From assembly GCF_024519315.1 (NCBI RefSeq), contig NZ_JANIIC010000031.1:1-64000 (forward strand): a DNA stretch of 64,000 bases, read 5' to 3'. The stretch's first letter is position 1. Every line of letters begins with the position of its first letter. Positions 17,675 to 25,581 of this stretch are shown here, in pieces. The notes under the pieces were generated by a model. It did not search any database, was not told the origin of the DNA, and saw only the letters and a list, made by a program, of their open reading frames with translations. The position numbers were made by a program, and so were the translations under genes. This stretch comes from Streptomyces malaysiensis subsp. samsunensis. Lineage in GTDB: Bacteria; Actinomycetota; Actinomycetes; Streptomycetales; Streptomycetaceae.

Positions 17675-19303
17675 ATGGCCATGCGCATCCCCCGCCCCCG
17701 GAGCCTGGCCGGCCAGCTGTTCGCCATGCAGGTCGTGCTGGTCGCCGCCCTGGTGGCCGGATGCGCCGTCTTCGCCTACGTCACCGACCGCGAGCAGGCG
17801 GTGGAGGCCGCGCAGCAGCGGGCGACCGCCACCGCCGCGGCCGTCGCCGACTCCCCGTCGGTCGCCGAGGCCGTACGGTCCGAGGACCCCACCGCCCGGC
17901 TCCAGCCGTACGCGGAGAAGGTGCGCCGGGACACCGGCGTCACCTTCGTCACGATCATGAATACCCACGGCGTCCGCTGGGCCCACCCCGATCCGCGCCA
18001 GATAGGTGCCACCTATCTCGGCCACATCGGGCCCGCGCTGCGCGGCCGGATCTTCGCCGAGACCTACACGGGCACGCTCGGCTCCTCCGTGCGCGTGGTC
18101 GCGCCGGTGCGCGACCACAGCGCCGGCGGCCGGATCACCGCGCTGGTCAGCGCGGGAATCACCGTCGAGACCATCAGCGCCCAGGTGCGCCGCCAGCTGC
18201 TCGCGCTGCTCGTCGTGGCGGCCGCCGCGCTCGCCGTCGGCGGGCTGTGCGCGTATGTCATCAACGCCCGGCTGCGCCGCCATACGCACGGGATGAACGC
18301 GGCCGAGCTGAGCCGGATGCACGACTACCACGAGGCCGCGCTGCACGCCGTGCGCGAAGGGCTGCTGATGCTCGACGGGCGGCGGCGGATCGCGCTGATC
18401 AACGACGGCGGACGGGAGCTGCTCGGCCTGCCCGAGGACTCCGTCGGCCGCGACGTCTCCGAACTGGGCCTGCCGCCCGCGCTGACCGGCGCCCTGCTGG
18501 CCACCGAGCCGCGCGTGGACGAGCTGCATCTGACGGCGGAGCGGGTCGTGGTCGTCAACACCTCACCGGTGAGCAGCGGTGAGCAGCGCGGCACGGTCGT
18601 CACCCTGCGCGACCACACCGAGCTCCAGGCGCTCTCGGGCGAGCTGGACTCGCTGCGCGGCTTCGCCGAGGCGCTGCGCTCCCAGGCCCATGAGGCCGCG
18701 AACCGGCTGCACGCCGTCGTCTCCCTGATCGAACTGGGCCGGGAGGACGAGGCGGTCGACTTCGCCACCGCCGATCTGGAGCTGGCCCAGGCGCTCACCG
18801 ACCAGGTGGTGGGGGCGGTCGCCGAACCGGTGCTGGCCGCGCTGCTGCTGGGCAAGGCGGCGCAGGCGAACGAGCGCGGCGTCGAGCTCGTCCTCGCCCC
18901 CGACAGCCGCATCGACGACGGCGTACTCCCACCCGGGCTGCCCGCCCGCGACCTGGTGACCATCCTCGGCAACCTCATCGACAACGCCACGGACGCGGCC
19001 GCCGAGGGCGTCGGCAACGACGAGGCCCCCCGCAGCGCCCGGGTCACGGTCACCGCCCGCGCGGACGCGGGCGAGCTGACGCTCCGCGTCACGGACACCG
19101 GCGCCGGACTCGACCCGGCGGCGACCGAGGACGTCTTCCGCCGCGGCTGGAGCACGAAGTCGCCGGGCCGCGGCCTGGGCCTGGCCCTGGTCCAGCAGGC
19201 GGCCCGCCGAAACGCGGGCACGGTGGAGGTATCGGCCTCGGAAGACGGCGGCGCCGACTTCACCGTCCGCCTCCCCCTCACCACCCCGGCCCCCACACCG
19301 TGA
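17675..19303 (+). CDS. Sensor histidine kinase, CitA/DctB type
   Basis: This 542-residue membrane kinase has a first transmembrane helix at about 11-34, an extracytoplasmic Cache-like sensor (about 35-170, with HGVRWAHPDPRQIGATYLGH) and a second helix at about 176-198. A PAS domain (about 212-310), a Spo0B-like dimerisation helix with the phospho-acceptor His in RSQAHEAANRLHAV, and an HATPase domain follow. Its N-box is NLIDNATDAA, G1 is DTGAGLD and G2 is GRGLGLALV. The family senses citrate or C4-dicarboxylates. Divergence from dctA supports dicarboxylate sensing. ATG 17675 and ATG 17681 are both possible; no strong ribosome site is seen. Confidence 0.9.
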   Translation: MAMRIPRPRSLAGQLFAMQVVLVAALVAGCAVFAYVTDREQAVEAAQQRATATAAAVADSPSVAEAVRSEDPTARLQPYAEKVRRDTGVTFVTIMNTHGVRWAHPDPRQIGATYLGHIGPALRGRIFAETYTGTLGSSVRVVAPVRDHSAGGRITALVSAGITVETISAQVRRQLLALLVVAAAALAVGGLCAYVINARLRRHTHGMNAAELSRMHDYHEAALHAVREGLLMLDGRRRIALINDGGRELLGLPEDSVGRDVSELGLPPALTGALLATEPRVDELHLTAERVVVVNTSPVSSGEQRGTVVTLRDHTELQALSGELDSLRGFAEALRSQAHEAANRLHAVVSLIELGREDEAVDFATADLELAQALTDQVVGAVAEPVLAALLLGKAAQANERGVELVLAPDSRIDDGVLPPGLPARDLVTILGNLIDNATDAAAEGVGNDEAPRSARVTVTARADAGELTLRVTDTGAGLDPAATEDVFRRGWSTKSPGRGLGLALVQQAARRNAGTVEVSASEDGGADFTVRLPLTTPAPTP

Positions 19304-19329
19304 CCACCCCAACGACGCCCCCGCCCGAA

Positions 19330-19510
19330 CGCCGGGGCCCGAGGCGCGGGGCACGAGGCACGGAGCCCGGAGCCCGAGGCACGAGGCACGGGGCACCGGG
19401 CCCGAGGCACGGGGCACCGGGCCCGAGGCCCGGAGCCCGAGGCGCGGGGCGCGGTGCCCGAGGCCCGAGGCACGGGGCACCGGGCCCGAGGCGCGGGGCC
19501 CGGTGGGCCC
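19330..19510. repeat. GC-rich repeat array of gaggcacggggcaccgggccc-like units
   Basis: About 180 nt consist of imperfect copies of short units such as gaggcacggggcacc and ggagcccgaggc in changing order. The wider gap (19304-20051) holds other repeated words, including gggcggccggatccg near 19671, 19730 and 19890 (the last slightly diverged). A 714-nt frame from GTG 19300 (overlapping the kinase stop) to 20013 stays open, but its product is Pro/Arg/Gly-rich low-complexity sequence. I do not call it a gene. Confidence 0.75.
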
Positions 19511-20051
19511 GACACCGCCCGCCCGCGGATCCGCCCCGCACGGGCGGGGGCATACGCCGGGCAGACCCGGCCGAACGGGCCCACCCACACCCGACACGGG
19601 GGCCCACCGACCGTCGCCCAGGACCGAGCCGCGGTTCACCAGCCGGGACGCCGCCCGCCACCCCAGCCGCCGGGCGGCCGGATCCGCCCCCGCACGGGCA
19701 CGGCCTCGGGCGGCGCCGCCCGTGGTCGGGCGGCCGGATCCGGCCAACCGCGAGCATGGGCGTCGGGGAGCCCGAGCGCCGACGGGGACGACCCACCCGG
19801 CCAGGCACCAGCGGCAGCAGATCACGCCGGACCCGCCGGACCCGCCGGATGGCACCCCCGTCATCAGGGGCGTCGCCCGCCGCCGGGCGGCCGGACTCGG
19901 CCGCGCCGGGACGGCGCATCAGACGGCAAAACGCCCACCGCGCCGGTGGTAGGGGAATCGTCACCGTAGAGATCTGGCCACCACCAGTTACCCTCCGTAA
20001 ATTGGAGCCCTGAGCTTTCCGCGCGTATCGCATTTCGAGAGGAATCCGTCC

Positions 20052-20762
20052 ATGAGCCCGCCGCAGGCGAGACCGGGGGATCCGGCGGCGATCCGGGTTC
20101 TCGTCGTCGAAGACGACCCCGTCGCGGCGGACGCGCACCGGATGTATGTCGACCGCGTCCCCGGCTTCACCGTCGTCGGGACCGCACGCAGCGGCGGTGA
20201 CGCCCAGCGGCTGCTGGAGCGGACGCCCGCCGACCTCCTGCTGCTGGATCTCTACCTCCCCGACGGGCACGGCCTCCAGCTCGTACGGGCGCTGCGCGCG
20301 GCCGGGAACGGGGCCGATGTGATCGCGGTCACCTCGGCCCGGGATCTGGCGATGGTCCGGGACGGGGTATCCCTCGGCGTCGTGCAGTACGTGCTGAAAC
20401 CGTTCACCTTCTCCACCCTCCGGGACCGACTCCTCCGCTACGCCGAGTTCCGGGCGACCGCGGGCGAGGCCAGCGGGCAGGACGAGGTGGACCGGGCGCT
20501 GGCCGCGCTGCGGGCACCGCAGCCGGCGGCGATGCCGAAGGGGCTGACCCAGGCCACCCTGCACGCGGTCACCGAGGCGTTGCGCGGCGCGGCGGAGGTG
20601 GGGATCTCGGCCGCGGCGACCGCCGAGTCCGTGGGGATCTCCCGGATCACCGCCCGCCGCTATCTGGAACATCTGGTGGAGGCCGGGCGCGCCGCCCGCG
20701 CCCCGCACTACGGGCAGATCGGGCGGCCCGAGCTGCTGTACCGCTGGCTCAGCGGGCATTAG
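20052..20762 (+). CDS. Response regulator, CitB/DctR family
   Basis: This 236-residue regulator has a receiver domain (about 14-130) with acidic Asp21/Asp22, phospho-acceptor Asp66 in LLLLDLYLPDG and the conserved Lys in QYVLKPFTF. The C-terminal helix-turn-helix (about 165-236), with AESVGISRITARRYLEHLVEAG, is typical of CitB/DcuR-type partners of CitA kinases. The ATG follows gagaggaa. It is the natural partner of the kinase at 17675 but is separated from it by 748 nt of repetitive DNA, which is unusual because such pairs normally overlap. The stop codon lies inside the first unit of a tandem repeat. Confidence 0.9.
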   Translation: MSPPQARPGDPAAIRVLVVEDDPVAADAHRMYVDRVPGFTVVGTARSGGDAQRLLERTPADLLLLDLYLPDGHGLQLVRALRAAGNGADVIAVTSARDLAMVRDGVSLGVVQYVLKPFTFSTLRDRLLRYAEFRATAGEASGQDEVDRALAALRAPQPAAMPKGLTQATLHAVTEALRGAAEVGISAAATAESVGISRITARRYLEHLVEAGRAARAPHYGQIGRPELLYRWLSGH

Positions 20763-20903
20763 CGGCCGAGCCGAGGCGCCGCAGCAGGCATTAGCGGCCG
20801 AGCCGAGGCGCCGCAACAGGCGTCAGCGGCCGACATCGAGGAGCCGCAGCAGGCGTCAGCAGTCGGCGCCAAGGCGCCGCGGCGGGCATGAGCGGCCAAC
20901 GCC
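20756..20903. repeat. Four and a half tandem 32/33-bp repeats starting in a coding region
   Basis: Copies lie at 20756-20787, 20788-20819, 20820-20852, 20853-20885 and a partial one at 20886-20903. Copies 1 and 2 differ at one base; later copies diverge. The unit begins gcattagcggccgagccgag, and copy 1 supplies the last codons and the stop of the response regulator. The gap to the chitinase holds nothing else except the palindrome below. Confidence 0.85.
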
Positions 20904-20923
20904 CAGGCACTGACGGCGAACCC

Positions 20924-20942
20924 GATAGGAAAGTTTCCTATC
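20924..20942. promoter_or_regulatory. 19-bp palindrome upstream of the chitinase
   Basis: gataggaaagtttcctatc is symmetrical except for its central base. Its core gaaagttTC reads gaaactttc on the other strand, the word found upstream of many Streptomyces polysaccharide hydrolase genes. It lies about 100 nt before the chitinase start, so it is a likely repressor site. Confidence 0.55.
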
Positions 20943-21044
20943 CGACATCTTGTCGCGGCCATGCCGCCTCGCTAGGTTCAGCCTCGCTCACACCTTCTCA
21001 ACCCAGTTTTCCTCCCACCCCCCACCCAGGAGGCTCCGTCAGCC

Positions 21045-22046
21045 ATGCCTCTCTCCAAGCCTCACCGCAGGCTCGCCCTCGCCGCCGCCGTCGGCCTGCT
21101 CGCCGCGGGCGCGACCACGGCGGCGGCCACCGCCCAGGCGGCGCCGCAGTCGGCCGCAGCCCCCAGCGGGCTCAACGGCCCCTACCTCTACCTGGGTTGG
21201 GGCTCCCCGCCCAACGCCACGGACGTCATGTCGGCGACCGGCACCACCCAGTTCACGATGGCGTTCATGCTCTCCGACGGCGGCTGTAACCCCAAGTGGG
21301 ACGGCTCCCGCGCGCTCACCGGCGGCAACGACCAGTCCACGATCAACTCCATCCGCTCCGCAGGCGGCGATGTCACCGTCTCGTTCGGCGGCTGGAGCGG
21401 TAACAAGCTGGGCGAGAAGTGCTCGTCCGCCTCCGCGCTCGCCGGCGCGTACCAGAAGGTCATCGACGCCTACCAGCTCAAGTCGATCGACATCGACATC
21501 GAATCGACCGAGTTCGAGAACGCGACGGTCCGCCAGCGGGTGATCGACGCGCTCAAGACGGTCAAGCAGAAGAACAGCGGCATCAAGGTGTACATCACCT
21601 TCGGCACCACCACCTCCGGCCCCGACGCCAACGGCAAGGACCTGGTCAAGCGCGGTGCCACCGCCGGGCTCGACGTGGACGGCTGGGCGGTCATGCCGTT
21701 CGACTTCGGCCAGGGCGCCATCGACATGGCGGCGGCCACCAAGTCCTCGGTGGACGGCCTGAAGAACACCGTGGCCAGTGCGTACGGCCTCTCCTCCGAC
21801 GCCGCCTACCGCAAGGTCGGCTTCTCCTCGATGAACGGCAAGACCGACGTCGAGGGCGAGACCATAACCCTGAACAACTTCAAGGACATGGTCTCCTACG
21901 CCAAGAGCCACCACCTGGCCCGCGTCAGCTTCTGGTCGCTCAACCGCGACCGCAAGTGCGGCTCCGGCACGGGCGGGGACGCGTGCAGCGGAATCGACCA
22001 GGGCACCTACGACTTCACCAAGGTGCTCGCGGGCTACAACGGGTGA
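21045..22046 (+). CDS. Secreted GH18 chitinase (catalytic domain only)
   Basis: This 333-residue enzyme should hydrolyse chitin outside the cell. A signal peptide covers about residues 1-32 (Ala-rich, AQA cleavage). The single GH18 barrel shows the substrate-site motif SFGG (113-116) and the catalytic DxDxE motif SIDIDIES, with Asp149, Asp151 and the acid Glu153. There is no chitin-binding or fibronectin domain, unlike many Streptomyces chitinases. The ATG follows caggaggctc. It stands alone, with a palindromic operator candidate upstream and a sugar ABC operon downstream that could take up products, although the sugar is not identified. Confidence 0.9.
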   Translation: MPLSKPHRRLALAAAVGLLAAGATTAAATAQAAPQSAAAPSGLNGPYLYLGWGSPPNATDVMSATGTTQFTMAFMLSDGGCNPKWDGSRALTGGNDQSTINSIRSAGGDVTVSFGGWSGNKLGEKCSSASALAGAYQKVIDAYQLKSIDIDIESTEFENATVRQRVIDALKTVKQKNSGIKVYITFGTTTSGPDANGKDLVKRGATAGLDVDGWAVMPFDFGQGAIDMAAATKSSVDGLKNTVASAYGLSSDAAYRKVGFSSMNGKTDVEGETITLNNFKDMVSYAKSHHLARVSFWSLNRDRKCGSGTGGDACSGIDQGTYDFTKVLAGYNG

Positions 22047-22107
22047 GACCGGCACGGCCACCGGCTGGGCCCGACCCCTTCCCCACCGGGCGGCGACGCT
22101 CGATCAA

Positions 22108-22124
22108 GTGACCATCCAGGTCAC
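22108..22124. promoter_or_regulatory. Inverted repeat upstream of the sugar ABC operon
   Basis: gtgacc-atcca-ggtcac is perfect over 6-bp arms, 76 nt before the binding-protein start. It is a candidate operator for the operon. Confidence 0.4.
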
Positions 22125-22199
22125 GGGGATTGACCTTCCGTTGAAGCCGACCTTACGGTCAGCCCGCAGCCCACAGAGGCCAGCAAGGAGGTCGTGCCC

Positions 22200-23576
22200 G
22201 TGCGCCCCACCGCCCCACTGATCCTCGCCGCCACCCTCGCCGCCACCGCGGGACTCACATCCTGCGGTGGCGGTTCGGGCAGCGACCCGGACACCGTCAA
22301 GGTCGCCTACAACCGCTCCACCGACAACAAGATCCGCTTCAAGGACAACCATCTCGCCGAGGTCAAGAAGCAGTTCGAGAAGGCCAACCCCGGCAAGAAG
22401 GTCAAGCTGATCCCGATCCAGGCGCAGGACAACGACTACGCCACCAAGGTGCAGCAGATGATGCGGTCCCCGAAGACCGCGCCCGATCTGGTCTACGAGG
22501 ACACCTTCCGGATCAACTCCGATATCAAGGCGGGCTATCTGCGCCCGCTCGACGAGTATCTGGACAAGTGGAAGACCTGGGACCAGTTCGTCGACACCGC
22601 GAAGGCGGCGGCCAAGGCCGATGACGGCAAGACGTACGGCGTCCCGGACGGCACCGACACCCGTGGCCTGTGGTTCAACAAGGAGATCTTCGCCAAGGCC
22701 GGGCTGCCCGCCGACTGGTCCCCGAAGAACTGGAACGAGATCCTCCAGGCGGCGCGCACGATCAAGAAGAAGGTCCCCGGCGTCACCCCGCTCAACGTCT
22801 ACACCGGCAAGGCCCCGGGCGAGACCTCCGTGATGCAGGGGTTCGAGATGCTGCTGTACGGCACGGGCGAGGCGGGCGGGACCCCGCTCTACGACCCCGG
22901 CGCCAAGAAGTGGGTCACCGGCGGCAAGGGCTTCAGCGACGCGCTCGGCTTCCTCAGGACCGTCTACTCCGAGAAGCTCGGCCCGGACATCTCCGACGCC
23001 CTCGACCCCAACGTCGGCACCACCGTCTTCAGCGAATGGCTCCCCGAGGGCAAGCTGGCCATCGCCCTCGACGGCTCCTGGCTCGGCCAGAACTGGCTGA
23101 AGACCGGCGGCAAGCCCTGGCCCGAGTGGTCCAAGACGCTCGGCCAGGCCCCGATGCCCACCCAGAACGGGCAGGCGCCCGGCAAGGTCAGCATGTCCGG
23201 CGGCTGGACGTGGGCGATCAGCGCGAAGTCCAAGAACCCCGATCTGGCCTGGAAGTTCATCGAACAGCTCCAGACCAAGGACAACGCGGTCACCTGGGAC
23301 ATCGTCGATGCCCAGATCGCGGTCCGCAAGGACGTCGCCCAGGACCCGAAGTACACCTCCTCCATGCCCGGGATCACCTTCTTCACGGGCCTGGTGAAGT
23401 ACACCCACTACCGCCCGACCACCCCCGTCTACCCCCAGGTGTCCACGGCGATCGGCGAGGCCATGGAGGCCGCGACCACGGGTGACGCCTCACCGGAGAA
23501 GGCCGCGAAGGGCTACGACGACCAGCTGAAGTCCATCGCCGACGGCGCCACCGTGGCGGCGGGCGGCCAGGGCTGA
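22200..23576 (+). CDS. Sugar ABC transporter substrate-binding lipoprotein
   Basis: This 458-residue extracellular solute-binding protein belongs to family 1 (MalE-like). The N-terminus is a lipoprotein signal with lipobox LTSC (Cys22), so the mature protein is lipid-anchored outside the membrane. The body carries typical motifs: KKQFEKANPGKKVKLIPI, YGVPDGTDTRGLWFNKEIFAKAGLP and GSWLGQNW. GTG 22200 leaves eight nt to aaggagg, while GTG 22194 leaves only two. It is followed after 13 nt by a permease gene. The ligand cannot be read from sequence. The partner permease appears to be at 38753. Confidence 0.9.
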   Translation: MRPTAPLILAATLAATAGLTSCGGGSGSDPDTVKVAYNRSTDNKIRFKDNHLAEVKKQFEKANPGKKVKLIPIQAQDNDYATKVQQMMRSPKTAPDLVYEDTFRINSDIKAGYLRPLDEYLDKWKTWDQFVDTAKAAAKADDGKTYGVPDGTDTRGLWFNKEIFAKAGLPADWSPKNWNEILQAARTIKKKVPGVTPLNVYTGKAPGETSVMQGFEMLLYGTGEAGGTPLYDPGAKKWVTGGKGFSDALGFLRTVYSEKLGPDISDALDPNVGTTVFSEWLPEGKLAIALDGSWLGQNWLKTGGKPWPEWSKTLGQAPMPTQNGQAPGKVSMSGGWTWAISAKSKNPDLAWKFIEQLQTKDNAVTWDIVDAQIAVRKDVAQDPKYTSSMPGITFFTGLVKYTHYRPTTPVYPQVSTAIGEAMEAATTGDASPEKAAKGYDDQLKSIADGATVAAGGQG

Positions 23577-23589
23577 GGGCCGGCCGCCG

Positions 23590-24507
23590 ATGGCAACCGC
23601 GACCAAGGTGGCGGCGGCCCCGACAAAGACCCCGGCCCGGCCGGGCCCCCGTCGCGGCCGCCCCCTGCGCTGGCTCCCGCTCGCCCCCGCCACCGTTCTG
23701 CTGCTGCTCTTCCTCGGCGGCCCGATCGCCTACTGCGTCTATATCGCCTTCACCAATATGCAGCTGACGGGCGCGTCCTCCACGGACTTCGTGGGCCTGG
23801 ACAACTTCCGGCGCGCCTTCGGCGACGACGACTTCCGCAACGCGGTCGTCCTCACCCTCGTCTTCACGCTTCTCTCCTCCATCGTCGGCCAGAACACCCT
23901 CGGTCTGGCCCTGGCCGCCCTGATGCAGCGCGCCTCCCGGCCGATACGGACGCTCACCGGCTCGATCGTCATCGCGGCCTGGGTCGTCCCCGAGATCGTG
24001 GCGGGCTTCCTGCTGTACGCGTTCTTCCGCCGCGAGGGCACGCTCAACGCGCTGCTGGACTGGCTGGGCCTGCCGTCCCAGAACTGGCTCTACACCCTGC
24101 CGATCCTCGCCGTGTCCTTCGCCAACGTCTGGCGCGGCACGGCGTTCTCGATGCTCGTCTACTCCGCCGCACTCTCCGAGATCCCCAAGGAGATCACCGA
24201 AGCGGCGCAGGTCGACGGCGCCGGTGGCCTCCGCCGCTTCTGGCACATCACCCTGCCGATGATCCGCCGCTCCATCGGCACGAATCTGATGCTGAACACC
24301 TTGCAGACCCTGTCGGTGTTCGGCCTCATCTGGGCGATGACCCGAGGCGGCCCCGGAAACCGCAGCCAGACGCTCCCGGTCTTCATGTACGACCAGGCGT
24401 TCAACAAGTCCCTGATCGGTTACGGCACGGCGGTGGCACTGCTGTTGCTGCTGGTGGGGGCCCTGTTCTCGGTGGTGTACCTGCGGCTGATGCGCGAGGA
24501 GGTCTGA
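23590..24507 (+). CDS. Sugar ABC transporter permease (MalF-like)
   Basis: This 305-residue inner-membrane permease has six predicted helices, beginning at about residue 32 after a basic cytoplasmic tail. It carries the ATPase-contacting EAA loop EITEAAQVDGAGGLRRFWHITLP. It lies 13 nt after the binding protein and should form a heterodimer with a MalG-like permease. None follows directly. A well-matched one is at 38753, beyond a 14-kb block. The last codons (cgcgaggaggtctgag) are repeated almost exactly before that second permease. No ATPase gene is present; Streptomyces sugar importers often share MsiK. Confidence 0.9.
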   Translation: MATATKVAAAPTKTPARPGPRRGRPLRWLPLAPATVLLLLFLGGPIAYCVYIAFTNMQLTGASSTDFVGLDNFRRAFGDDDFRNAVVLTLVFTLLSSIVGQNTLGLALAALMQRASRPIRTLTGSIVIAAWVVPEIVAGFLLYAFFRREGTLNALLDWLGLPSQNWLYTLPILAVSFANVWRGTAFSMLVYSAALSEIPKEITEAAQVDGAGGLRRFWHITLPMIRRSIGTNLMLNTLQTLSVFGLIWAMTRGGPGNRSQTLPVFMYDQAFNKSLIGYGTAVALLLLLVGALFSVVYLRLMREEV

Positions 24508-24508
24508 G
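24492..24508 (+). repeat. Left copy of 17-bp repeat bounding the putative inserted block
   Basis: gcgcgaggaggtctgag covers the last codons and stop of the first permease. It matches 16 of 17 bases with 38735-38751, immediately before the second permease gene. Confidence 0.6.
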
Positions 24509-24922
24509 CGCCGCCGGTCGGCGGAGCATGCGCCGGACGGAGAGTGATTGCCGACACACCAAACGCACAACCGTGTCCTCGTTATCAGGCATGTCACACT
24601 TATCCATCCCGAACTCGACCGCGCAAGGAACGAGTTCGCCCGAGTCCACTTGTGAAGGGCTTGTGTTCGAACCGAGGTCCCTCTAGCGTGCTCGGCGTTC
24701 GAGAAGCGAACACCGCGTTGCCGGGCCGCCGAATCCTGCCCACCGGCGCGCGGCAGCACGTCATCACACCGTCGGGCAGGAGCGGGGGACCCACTTGCGC
24801 CGTTCGGGAAAGCACGTTCCGGACGGCTAGGGGTGAAGCCGTGGAAGCACACGGCCGGGCGAATCTCCAGCCCGAACCCGACAGCTCACCTCGCAGGCGT
24901 TCCGGAGTACGGAGCCACCCTG

Positions 24923-25090
24923 ATGTCTGTAGTCGGACAACACCGCTCCCCATGCCCTCGAAGCGCCGCCCGGCGCCTCCTCCGCCGCGCCTCCTCGGCC
25001 GGCGAGCCCCTCGTCCTGTCCGCCCCCGCCGCAAGGGGCGCCGACGACAGCGTCGAGGTGCCGACGGACTGGACCAACACGTTCGACTGA
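24923..25090 (+). CDS. Possible small peptide gene upstream of the graspetide locus
   Basis: This 55-codon frame starts at ATG with a weak gtacggag site 9-10 nt upstream. The N-terminal half is basic (Arg/Ser-rich) and the last third is acidic and Thr/Ser/Asp-rich, ending VPTDWTNTFD. Third-position GC is high. It lacks the graspetide leader motifs seen in the two clear precursors, so it may be a divergent RiPP precursor or merely an open frame. The rest of the gap from 24508 to 25381 (lower GC in the first 150 nt) shows no other credible gene. Confidence 0.3.
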   Translation: MSVVGQHRSPCPRSAARRLLRRASSAGEPLVLSAPAARGADDSVEVPTDWTNTFD

Positions 25091-25381
25091 CACCTCACCT
25101 GAGCCGAAGACTCCGCCGGACGCCGCGGTGCGGTGCCGGCCGCCTTTCCGGTTTCTCCACACAGTGAGCGAAGAAGGCCGCGGACCGGTGCGACCTCAGC
25201 CGTACAGCGGGGTCACCCATCTACGCACGAGCACGCGGCCGGTGGCGAGCCGTGCTCCCCAGCGTCGCGCCTGACGGAGCGGGGTCGCTACCGGCTTGGC
25301 GGGCCCGCGGGTCGGCGCGGCCGTCTGTCGCTCAGCGAGCTCGGAACCTGATGCGCCTTCCGTCAAACAGGAGGAGACATG

Positions 25382-25573
25382 ATGAAGCCTTTCGCGTTGA
25401 ACTACGCCCGCCCCGCCGCGCCCCCGCCCATCGTGATCCCTTACGCCTATGACCCCAGACGGCAGTGGAACGTCCTGCCCGACGGCCGCCCGGCCACCAG
25501 CGACCACGCCTTGCTGCTGGCGACGAGCACGACCTGCTCCACGGCGGGTTCCAAGACCCACTTCGACGACTGA
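25382..25573 (+). CDS. Graspetide (ATP-grasp RiPP) precursor peptide 1
   Basis: The 63-residue peptide matches the actinobacterial ATP-grasp-modified RiPP precursor type. The leader has the conserved PFALNYARP (3-11) and YAYDPRRQW (21-29) motifs that bind the ligase. The C-terminal core (about 46-63) reads LATSTTCSTAGSKTHFDD. It is rich in Thr/Ser/Lys, which can act as ester or amide donors, and ends in two Asp acceptors. ATG 25382 is five nt from caggaggag; the adjacent ATG 25379 is too close. The ligase gene follows after 8 nt. The product should be a side-chain-crosslinked macrocyclic peptide; bioactivity is unknown. Confidence 0.8.
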   Translation: MKPFALNYARPAAPPPIVIPYAYDPRRQWNVLPDGRPATSDHALLLATSTTCSTAGSKTHFDD

Positions 25574-25581
25574 CGGGCCCC

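Noticed and set aside
15556..18582. 1008-residue plus-strand frame
   Set aside because: It crosses repeats, the dctA gene on the other strand and the kinase gene; no domain is present.
19300..20013. Protein of 237 residues between kinase and response regulator
   Set aside because: Sequence is low-complexity Pro/Arg/Gly from DNA repeats, with no recognisable fold. Kept as an observation only.
24660..24700. tRNA end: gttcgaacc resembles a T-loop at the left side of the inserted block
   Set aside because: Flanking bases do not pair into a T-stem and no other arms of a tRNA are present.
24544..25167. 207-residue frame in the gap after the first permease
   Set aside because: No ribosome site, no family resemblance and irregular codon bias; it also conflicts with the small frame at 24923.
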